Made by a program: the position numbers and the translations under genes. 7,950 nucleotides of DNA from Steroidobacteraceae bacterium (GTDB taxonomy: Bacteria > Pseudomonadota > Gammaproteobacteria > Steroidobacterales > Steroidobacteraceae). The notes beneath the pieces were generated by a model. It did not search any database. It was not told the DNA's origin and saw nothing but the letters and a program-made list of their open reading frames with translations. Positions 1-5,428 of this stretch are shown here, piece by piece. The DNA is taken from positions 1 to 7,950 of the forward strand of contig JAICKZ010000150.1 of NCBI GenBank assembly GCA_025927665.1. Reading direction: 5' to 3'. Each line of letters begins with the position of its first letter. The first letter of the stretch is position 1.

Positions 1-918
1 ACGCGTTGAATAATAATCTGGATAGTCGGTACTCAAGCCCTTAAAGCGTCGATGTATCCAAAGATATTGTTCCGGAACATGACGAACCTGTGCTTCGATG
101 ACATGATAATAACGAACGGTGTCGGCAATGGAATCATCGCTGGGGAAGTGATCAAACGCGGGATGAATCACCATTCGATAGCCCTTACCCTCTGGCAGTC
201 GTTCTGGCATGTACGGTAATACCGTTGCTTCCGTCATTTTTGCAAGACGCGATGTAGCAACATTGCTGGCGCAAGATACGTTAAAAAATGGAACCATCTG
301 TGTGCCCTTGTTACGATAACTTTGGTCAGGCGCATACCAAACGGCTTCGTTGGCTTTAAGTGCGGTTATAAGTGTGCGTACGTCGTCGCGACGAATGGCA
401 CGTCGCAAACGGCGTGCGCGATTGCGCGACAAAAAAAACTCCATCACCAAATTGCGTGTCGGCCGATACATGATATTGAATGGCATACGAACCGCTAGCG
501 CCCAGCCAGACATTTCAATGGTGGTGAAATGCGCGCATAACAAAATGGCTCCTTTACCTTTGGCGAGTGCAGATTGCAAATGCTCCATCCCTTCAATACT
601 TGTAAGTTGGAGACAACGTTTGGGCGAGCCCCACCAAGATAATGCTGTCTCGAACAATCCCATCCCTAAGCTTGCAAAGTGGTTTTTCAGTATTTTTTTA
701 CGTTGTTCAATGGACAATTCCGGCATGCACAATTCAATGTTACGCGCAGCAATATGCACGTAACGTAGTGGCAAGAGCCGCATCATAAATCCAAGTCCTC
801 GACCCATGGTCATTAACACACGATAGGGTAATGGTACGCATAAGCGCAGCAACGCAAGACCCAGCCAGGTTGGCCAGTAACGTGGGGCAAGCAATGGAAG
901 ATAAGTGGAACGTTGCAA
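1..918 (-). CDS. lpxL: Lipid A biosynthesis (Kdo2-lipid IVA) lauroyl-type acyltransferase, C-terminus cut by window edge
   Basis: Inner-membrane enzyme that transfers a secondary acyl chain from acyl-ACP to Kdo2-lipid IVA late in lipid A synthesis. I read 306 codons on the minus strand without a stop; E. coli LpxL has 306 residues, so only a few C-terminal residues should be missing. Seen in the translation: the family N-terminus APRYWPTWLG (residues 11-20) in a hydrophobic segment; the catalytic HX4E motif HFTTIE (H130, E135); YRP at 151-153; WYAPDQ at 194-199; and the C-terminal EQYLWIHRRFK block (283-293). The N-terminus is odd: the frame is closed by TAA at 937-939 and offers no ATG or GTG upstream of residue 11. 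TTG at 916-918 gives the best length match, with no convincing Shine-Dalgarno; TTG at 892-894 and ATT at 934-936 are alternatives. The gene is divergent from waaA, whose product makes its substrate. LpxP or another paralogue cannot be excluded. Confidence 0.9.
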   Translation of the reverse strand, partial: MQRSTYLPLLAPRYWPTWLGLALLRLCVPLPYRVLMTMGRGLGFMMRLLPLRYVHIAARNIELCMPELSIEQRKKILKNHFASLGMGLFETALSWWGSPKRCLQLTSIEGMEHLQSALAKGKGAILLCAHFTTIEMSGWALAVRMPFNIMYRPTRNLVMEFFLSRNRARRLRRAIRRDDVRTLITALKANEAVWYAPDQSYRNKGTQMVPFFNVSCASNVATSRLAKMTEATVLPYMPERLPEGKGYRMVIHPAFDHFPSDDSIADTVRYYHVIEAQVRHVPEQYLWIHRRFKGLSTDYPDYYSTR

Positions 919-1003
919 TGTAGGTCGATGATCAATTTACGTATGGCAAGCTTACGACGTCACCTTGCACAAGCCAAGCAAGGAGTTTGCATACCGCGGA
1001 TTC

Positions 1004-1152
1004 GAATATATGTCGAAATGCAATGAGCGAGGTTAGTTTACGGCAACGGAAAATATGACTGCGTGTAATCAGAAGTTTTATTTGTTGATAATAAAGATTC
1101 CAAGCAACGTATGGACGTAAAATAAACAGCGCAGTAGTTTTGAGATAGGTTC
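1004..1152 (-). repeat. Degenerate MITE-like inverted-repeat element, copy 2 (waaA leader)
   Basis: About 149 bp resembling the reverse complement of the element at 7747-7888. The waaA-proximal 40 bp (1113-1152) match 7748-7787 reversed at about 34 of 40 positions without gaps, including an exact 15-bp terminal repeat TTTTGAGATAGGTTC (1138-1152). The other end (1016-1039) matches 7852-7875 reversed at about 20 of 24 positions. Its outer terminal repeat (1004-1018) is decayed, about 11 of 15 against the consensus. The middle is poorly conserved in sequence but keeps a small hairpin, TTTATT (1077-1082) with AATAAA (1090-1095). It encodes no transposase and I see no target duplication. The strand is given relative to copy 1. 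I read it as an old non-autonomous insertion, with identity counted by eye. Confidence 0.75.
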
Positions 1153-1161
1153 AAGTCACCC
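1138..1161 (+). promoter_or_regulatory. waaA leader with ribosome-binding site inside the repeat end
   Basis: The only Shine-Dalgarno-like string before the waaA ATG (1162) is AGGT at 1147-1150, within GAGATAGGT of the repeat terminus. Spacing from AGG to ATG is 12 bases, longer than ideal. The element end therefore seems to supply the translation initiation region, although the site is weak. Confidence 0.4.
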
Positions 1162-2457
1162 ATGCTGATACGTGCTTTGTACTTCGTGCTAATTCACCTT
1201 GCGGCACCGGTCGTGTGGATGCTCACTGCGTTGCGCGGAATCAGTGATCGCAGCTATTGGGATCGACTTCCCGAACGCCTTGGTTACACGCGACTACAAT
1301 TTGCTCGTCACCCGATCTGGGTTCATGCCGCATCCGTCGGTGAAGTACAGGCTGCCACGCCATTGATTCGCTACTTACTTGCCAAGCACGACGATCGACC
1401 TTTACTGATCACCACCGTTACGCCGACTGGTGCCGCGAGAGTTCATTCATTATTTGGAGCGGGTAGTAATATTGACCGTGCGTTGCAAGTACAGCATGCT
1501 TTTTTGCCCTATGACACGCCACTTGCTGTACGGCGATTTTTGAATTGCATAAAACCGCATTGCTTGATCATCATGGAAACAGAATTATGGCCAACACTGT
1601 TACGCACTTGCATACACGATAAAGTACCGGTGGTATTGGCAAGCGCTCGTATTTCGTCGCGCACCGCAAAGCGGTATGCATCATTAAAGCCCTTATTTTC
1701 AGGCAGTTTGGCACATGTAAAGGTCGGTGCACAGACAATGACAGACGCTGAGCATTTGCATACTTTGGGCGTATCTTCCGCCAATATGGAGGTCACTGGT
1801 AATTTGAAATTTGATATTGAAATTGCATCCGAGGTATCGCAGGCGGGACGTGAATTTCGAGACCGCTATCTCCACAATCGTCCTGTATGGATCGCGGGCA
1901 GTACTCATGAAGGCGAAGAACAACAGGTATTAATTGCGCATCAACAAGTACTGAAATCTTTTCCTGATGCACTATTGTTGATTGCGCCACGCCATCCACA
2001 ACGTTTTCAAACCGTCATTGCGTTACTGCGCGCCAACGATATTTCCTTCGTGACTCGCAGCAGCAGTGCTTCATTATCATCAGGAAATACGGTGATGTTG
2101 ATCGATACACTTGGCGAGCTCACGCAATTTTATGCGGCCAGCGATATTGCCTTTGTTGGCGGTAGTTTAGTACCAGTGGGCGGCCATAACTTGCTGGAGC
2201 CCGCTGCACTATCACTGCCGGTATTGACCGGTCCATATACATTTAACGCACCGGATATTGCGCAACGTTTGTCTGACGGCTCGGCACTACGTTATATTTA
2301 TTCAGCGGACGAATTGGGCACAGTGATTATTGAATTGTTCAGCGATCATTTGCAATGCAGTAAGCAAGGTGCCGCTGCATTGAGCGTGGTACAGGAAAGT
2401 AAGGGTGCACTAGCGAAGTTAACCGCGCTGATTGAAAATCACTGCAAACTTCATTGA
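1162..2457 (+). CDS. waaA: 3-deoxy-D-manno-octulosonic acid (Kdo) transferase
   Basis: Family GT30 enzyme (also kdtA) that transfers Kdo from CMP-Kdo to the lipid A precursor lipid IVA at the inner face of the inner membrane. The 431 residues are close to the 425 of E. coli WaaA. An N-terminal hydrophobic anchor covers residues 4-22. Seen motifs: WVHAASVGE (53-61, E61 in the position of the family's catalytic base), TPTG (87-90), METELWP (138-144), SARIS (161-165), GNLKFD (213-218), GSTHEGEE (246-253), PRHPQRF (276-282) and GGSLVPVGGHNLLEPA (333-348), which belongs to the GT-B nucleotide-sugar side. The ATG start fits the family N-terminus. It is divergent from lpxL and convergent with tolC. 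Whether it adds one, two or more Kdo residues cannot be told from sequence. A repeat element sits immediately upstream. Confidence 0.97.
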   Translation: MLIRALYFVLIHLAAPVVWMLTALRGISDRSYWDRLPERLGYTRLQFARHPIWVHAASVGEVQAATPLIRYLLAKHDDRPLLITTVTPTGAARVHSLFGAGSNIDRALQVQHAFLPYDTPLAVRRFLNCIKPHCLIIMETELWPTLLRTCIHDKVPVVLASARISSRTAKRYASLKPLFSGSLAHVKVGAQTMTDAEHLHTLGVSSANMEVTGNLKFDIEIASEVSQAGREFRDRYLHNRPVWIAGSTHEGEEQQVLIAHQQVLKSFPDALLLIAPRHPQRFQTVIALLRANDISFVTRSSSASLSSGNTVMLIDTLGELTQFYAASDIAFVGGSLVPVGGHNLLEPAALSLPVLTGPYTFNAPDIAQRLSDGSALRYIYSADELGTVIIELFSDHLQCSKQGAAALSVVQESKGALAKLTALIENHCKLH

Positions 2458-2515
2458 TGTGGAATGCTGACTTCTAAGAAGCGCGCTGATTAGGCCAAGC
2501 GTAACTTTGAACGAT

Positions 2516-2539
2516 AGGCGTGATCAGCGCATCACGCCT
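2516..2539. terminator. Bidirectional terminator hairpin between waaA and tolC
   Basis: A perfect 9-bp stem, AGGCGTGAT (2516-2524) and ATCACGCCT (2531-2539), with a 6-base loop CAGCGC, lies 58 bp after the waaA stop and 15 bp beyond the tolC stop. On the plus strand it is followed by a T-rich but interrupted tract, CTAATTTCTTTC. On the minus strand the following bases are only moderately T-rich. Its position between convergent genes supports a shared Rho-independent terminator, stronger in the waaA direction. Confidence 0.75.
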
Positions 2540-2554
2540 GTCTAATTTCTTTCG

Positions 2555-3943
2555 TTACTTTACCAACCAGCTATTAATGAGTTCCAAATCGCCGCGAGAT
2601 AGAGTTCCATTGACTTGCTTTAGTACAATTAATTGGCTGATATAGTCGTAACGACTTTGTTCATACTGTACTTCGGCGCTTAACAACGCTTTGCGTGAAT
2701 TCAACACATCAATGGTCGTACGCGTACCCACATCGAAACCTGCTTCGGTTGCTTGCAGTGCCAATTGCGCTGATTCCAACGCTTGCTTGTTAGCCTGCAC
2801 AAGCGCAATGGCACTTTGCATTCCAAGATATGCATCTCGTGCGCCGCTGTCAGTTTGACGTGTTACCAACTCCACATTTTCCCGCGCTGCACGCTGCAAA
2901 TATACATCCTGACGTATTTGCGAGCTAACCATGCCACCCGAAAAAATCGGCACAGAAATGCCTACAGATATAATGGTACCTGCCCAGCTATTTAAGCCTT
3001 TCTGAGTGTCGAAGTCGCTGAAGATCTTCCTGTTGTCATAGTTGGCGCCCAAGGTCAGTGATGGATAACGATAGGTCTTAACCGTGCCCAGATCATAAGT
3101 GGCAGCATCCAGTGCGACGCGCGCAGCGGCCAAATTAAGATTGCCGTCCAATGACTGCTTTACCCATTCTTCTTCACTTTGAGGATCTGGGACAATCAAT
3201 GGCATGTCGTCAATGGGTGCTGCCAGATTGTCGACTATGCTGCCAGCGATAATGCGCAGTTGTTCCTGGGCACTGGCCAGCGCACGTTTGGAAGAAATAA
3301 CGATGGCACTGGCGGAGTCACGTGCAGCACGGGCTTCTTGTACATCAGTATTGGCGCTTAAACCCACTTCAAAACGTTTTTCTTGTTGTTCCAGTTGTTT
3401 ATTAAATGCAGCAAGACTGCCTTGTGCAGAATTGAGTACATCTTGAGCGCTGAGTACACCGAAGTAGGCTTTGGCTACGCGCACCGCAAGGTCTTGTTCA
3501 GCTGCATGATAGGTAAGATCAGCCTGTGCCAGCACGTAGTCGGTACGTTTCAAATTACGCAACATTAACGGCAGATTGATGCTCTCGACTGCAGAGATTC
3601 CGTACGATCCACCGCGCGCGGTGGATGGCTCCGCACGATCAGTGCCGGTAAGGTTGGCAGCGGGTATACCTGGCGTGGGACATTGGAATGAATTGGCGCC
3701 GCACGCCACCGATGACCAATTAGCATTGGCCGAAATATTGGGTAACAGCTGTGCCCATGCCTGTGGCCGCGCTTCGCGAGTAGCAAGACGAGTCGCATCA
3801 GCCTGGCGAATGGCCGGGTCGTTTTGCGCGGCACGATCATATATTTCCAGCAGGTTGGTAGCGTGTGCCTGAGCAGCGATTACGGTGAGCAACAACGAGG
3901 CAATCATGGATGAGGATTTAGATATTCTACGAATGTGCAGCAT
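2555..3943 (-). CDS. tolC: TolC family outer-membrane efflux/secretion channel
   Basis: Trimeric outer-membrane beta-barrel with a long periplasmic alpha-helical tunnel; it serves as exit duct for RND, MFS and ABC tripartite exporters and type I secretion. The 462-residue precursor has a signal peptide (positive RR at 5-6, hydrophobic 13-24) with likely cleavage after AHA (26-28). The mature start TNLLEIYDRAAQNDP is typical of the family. The internal duplication is visible: AKAYFGVLSAQ in the first half corresponds to RDAYLGMQSAI in the second, and RFEVGLSANTDVQEARAA to GFDVGTRTTIDVLNSRKA. SVPIFSGG marks the second barrel region. Oddity: C81 and C88 lie in an insert within the first predicted surface-loop region. 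It is the last gene of a three-gene operon, 9 bp after the rhodanese stop, with a weak ribosome-binding site that suggests coupled translation. The symbol reflects the family; a paralogue is possible. Confidence 0.95.
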   Translation of the reverse strand: MLHIRRISKSSSMIASLLLTVIAAQAHATNLLEIYDRAAQNDPAIRQADATRLATREARPQAWAQLLPNISANANWSSVACGANSFQCPTPGIPAANLTGTDRAEPSTARGGSYGISAVESINLPLMLRNLKRTDYVLAQADLTYHAAEQDLAVRVAKAYFGVLSAQDVLNSAQGSLAAFNKQLEQQEKRFEVGLSANTDVQEARAARDSASAIVISSKRALASAQEQLRIIAGSIVDNLAAPIDDMPLIVPDPQSEEEWVKQSLDGNLNLAAARVALDAATYDLGTVKTYRYPSLTLGANYDNRKIFSDFDTQKGLNSWAGTIISVGISVPIFSGGMVSSQIRQDVYLQRAARENVELVTRQTDSGARDAYLGMQSAIALVQANKQALESAQLALQATEAGFDVGTRTTIDVLNSRKALLSAEVQYEQSRYDYISQLIVLKQVNGTLSRGDLELINSWLVK

Positions 3944-3952
3944 TGCGATACT

Positions 3953-4282
3953 TCAGTAAGTGGGGATAGTGGAATCAACTTCATGTGACCAGGCCAAAAT
4001 GCCGCCGCTGAGATTGAGTGCGTGAAAGCCGTTTAGTTGCAATAATTTTGCGATTTCCAAACTACGCCTTCCCGATCGACACAGTACAACGACATCATGG
4101 TCGCGATCCAATTCATTCAAACGAGACTGCACCGCAGCCATAGGAATATGCACCACTCCTGGCACACTGGCAATCGCCAGCTCCCAGTCTTCACGAACGT
4201 CCAGCAAGGTCATGACCTCGCCTTGTTGGCGACGCTGTAGAAAGTCCGCTGCTGAAATTTCAAAAATGGTTGCATTATTCAT
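3953..4282 (-). CDS. Single-domain rhodanese-like sulfurtransferase
   Basis: Small cytoplasmic protein of 109 residues forming one rhodanese domain (PspE/GlpE type) with no signal peptide. Seen: LLDVREDWE (26-34), GVVHIPM (42-48), and the active-site loop VVLCRSGRRS (65-74) with the candidate persulfide-forming cysteine C68, followed by the C-terminal LSGGILAW (91-98). The loop fits the CxxGxR pattern of active enzymes that accept sulfane sulfur donors such as thiosulfate; the physiological donor and acceptor are unknown. It is the middle gene of the operon, 10 bp after the methyltransferase stop and 9 bp before tolC. Similar rhodanese genes beside tolC are known to me from other gammaproteobacteria, but a mechanistic link to the channel is not established. 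Confidence 0.9.
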   Translation of the reverse strand: MNNATIFEISAADFLQRRQQGEVMTLLDVREDWELAIASVPGVVHIPMAAVQSRLNELDRDHDVVVLCRSGRRSLEIAKLLQLNGFHALNLSGGILAWSHEVDSTIPTY

Positions 4283-4292
4283 GAGTTATTAC

Positions 4293-4943
4293 TTAGAACA
4301 CAAAAGCAGAGGGTTTTGTTGCAGAAGGTAAAGGTTGCACATCGGTTTCGAATAAAACTTCACGTTGCCATTGATTGCTGCCGACGCGTCTTACTCGAAT
4401 AACTTGCATTGCTGGTGAAGTGCCGGTAATCATCACCAGACGACCGCCTGATTCAAGCATGCGTTCATACGCTGCATCGTACACGGGCAATGAAGCCGTA
4501 ATCACTATGGCGTCGTAGGTATTGCCGATATTTAACAACTGTGCATCGCCTACCTCAATGGATACGTTGTTGATGATCGCTTTAAGCAGGTTCTCGCGTG
4601 CTTGCTCAGCAATAGCAGCAATCGGTTCAATACAACGCACGTGCTTCGCCAGTTTGGCGATGCAGGCGGCCAAATAACCACTACCCACTTCAACCATCAA
4701 CACTTCATCAGAAGATTTCAGCTCCAATGCCTGCAATAACCGACCTTCAAGTTGCGGCGTCAAAGTTTCCTGGCCATGGCCGAGGGGAATGTTGGTATCG
4801 GCAAATGCCAGATCACGATAAGGCTCTGGAATAAATTGTTCGCGAGGCACCGCTGCCATCACTTTCAACACTTGGTCGTCCAGTACGCCCCAGCAGCGAA
4901 TTTGCTGGTTGATCATTTGCTGGCGTGGTTCTGAATTCACCAT
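4293..4943 (-). CDS. Protein-L-isoaspartate O-methyltransferase-like protein (divergent PCMT family)
   Basis: A 216-residue cytoplasmic SAM-dependent methyltransferase fold of the PCMT family, whose classical members methylate L-isoaspartyl residues for protein repair. Seen: an N-terminal block MINQQIRCWGVLDDQVL (10-26) and VPREQFIP (32-39); IPLGHGQETLTP (52-63), which replaces the usual substrate-side GQTIS-type motif; SAM motif I region VLMVEVGSGY (81-90); YDAIVITASLP (143-153); and the GGRLV strand turn (166-170). Motif I is degenerate: against the usual VLEIGTGSGY, the acidic residue is M83 and the first glycine is E85. Isoaspartyl repair activity is therefore uncertain, so I give no symbol. 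The ATG start matches the family N-terminus; a GAGA stretch about 12 bases upstream is the only ribosome-site candidate. It is the first gene of the operon with the rhodanese and tolC. Confidence 0.85.
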   Translation of the reverse strand: MVNSEPRQQMINQQIRCWGVLDDQVLKVMAAVPREQFIPEPYRDLAFADTNIPLGHGQETLTPQLEGRLLQALELKSSDEVLMVEVGSGYLAACIAKLAKHVRCIEPIAAIAEQARENLLKAIINNVSIEVGDAQLLNIGNTYDAIVITASLPVYDAAYERMLESGGRLVMITGTSPAMQVIRVRRVGSNQWQREVLFETDVQPLPSATKPSAFVF

Positions 4944-4981
4944 AGGGTTTGCAATCTCTTTCGGCTACAAGGTTGATAAAG

Positions 4982-5009
4982 AATCTAGAAGCAGTGTTCT
5001 AGAGATCAA
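4982..5009 (-). promoter_or_regulatory. Possible promoter of the methyltransferase-rhodanese-tolC operon
   Basis: On the minus strand, TTGATC (5009-5004) and TAGATT (4987-4982), each 4 of 6 to the sigma-70 consensus, are separated by 16 bp and lie about 40 bp upstream of the first gene's ATG. The palindrome at 4984-5003 fills the spacer. This is a weak consensus match. Confidence 0.25.
4984..5003. repeat. 20-bp palindrome (possible operator or stem-loop)
   Basis: Perfect 7-bp arms TCTAGAA (4984-4990) and TTCTAGA (4997-5003) flank GCAGTG. No U-rich tail follows on either strand, so a terminator is unlikely. Its place in the upstream region of the tolC operon fits a binding site for a dimeric regulator. 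Confidence 0.45.
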
Positions 5010-5036
5010 AGAGTGCTAAGCGTACGAAGTTTATGA

Positions 5037-5055
5037 TATCCGGACAAGTCGGATA
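5037..5055. repeat. Inverted repeat TATCCG/CGGATA
   Basis: Six-bp arms TATCCG (5037-5042) and CGGATA (5050-5055) with a 7-base centre that itself contains AC/GT pairing. There is no T tract after it on either strand. It lies 34 bp from the palindrome at 4984-5003 and could belong to the same control region; function is unknown. Confidence 0.3.
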
Positions 5056-5340
5056 CAATTTCCTGCGTATTTATTTGTTGTTGCACTAATGGAATTATCC
5101 CAAAAAATCGCATTGTAGAGTAGCGGTCTGTCCAGTACTTGCTGAATAACAATCATGAAGTTCCTGCAAAGCGCAGGCATGCATCTCTGGGGTATTAATG
5201 GGTTTAAGACCAATTATCTACTGCAGTGTTGGTACCTGACATCGGTAAATTTGCGATTTGCTCGTGATTTTTAATAAACCGCAAACAAGCCGGAGCGGCC
5301 ATTATGACTAATTCCAATAATTAACATAGGTGGCATCGCT

Positions 5341-5406
5341 ATGCTTCTGTGTTCTTATCGCTTCGGGCATGGTTTTCGCACCGTTTCTACTGTCTTTCGC
5401 GTTTGA
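5341..5406 (+). CDS. Possible 21-residue leader ORF upstream of the GGDEF-EAL gene
   Basis: ATG at 5341 is preceded by AGGTGG (5328-5333) at a 7-base spacing, the best Shine-Dalgarno in the window. It opens a 21-codon frame reading MLLCSYRFGHGF and ending in TGA at 5404-5406. The stop lies 22 bp before the GGDEF-EAL ATG, in a different frame. No homology is recognised. It could be a regulatory upstream ORF, or a chance frame after a good ribosome site. Confidence 0.25.
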   Translation: MLLCSYRFGHGFRTVSTVFRV

Positions 5407-5428
5407 TAGATAAGGTATCTACGAGTCA

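Larger units (their letters stand above)
919..1161. other. Divergent lpxL-waaA intergenic region
   Basis: This 243-bp stretch separates the divergent lpxL and waaA genes and must hold the promoters of both. I see no convincing -35/-10 pair on either strand. It contains an inverted repeat CCTTGC/GCAAGG (963-968 and 978-983, 9-base loop). Most of the waaA-proximal part (1004-1152) is a degenerate copy of the inverted-repeat element described separately. No ORF or RNA gene is apparent. Confidence 0.7.
4944..5428. other. Divergent intergenic region between the tolC operon and the GGDEF-EAL gene
   Basis: About 485 bp with no recognisable protein gene. It carries the palindrome at 4984-5003, a second inverted repeat TATCCG (5037-5042) with CGGATA (5050-5055), a small CCTGC/GCAGG hairpin at 5163-5177, and a possible leader ORF at 5341-5406. 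Short open frames elsewhere lack ribosome sites and family features. I looked for a TPP riboswitch, because thiC often neighbours tolC in pseudomonads, and found none of its conserved strings. Confidence 0.6.

Noticed and set aside
350..763. 137-codon plus-strand open frame inside lpxL
   Set aside because: It lies antisense to a well-supported acyltransferase frame with catalytic motifs and is a shadow frame.
963..983. CCTTGC/GCAAGG hairpin as a terminator
   Set aside because: Six-bp stem with a 9-base loop, no T tract, and located between divergent genes where no transcript should end.
5031..5213. 60-codon minus-strand open frame in the intergenic region, starting at TTG
   Set aside because: No ribosome site, no recognisable family, and atypical composition; it overlaps inverted repeats and is best read as a chance frame.
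5211..5420. Possible third copy of the repeat element before the GGDEF-EAL gene, suggested by GATAGATAAGGTATCTAC and TTTTTAATAAACC
   Set aside because: No terminal-repeat match comparable to the other copies and no collinear alignment by eye; likely coincidence.
4944..5428. Possible TPP riboswitch or thiC remnant, given the pseudomonad tolC-thiC neighbourhood
   Set aside because: None of the conserved TPP aptamer strings or thiC-like coding sequence is present on either strand.
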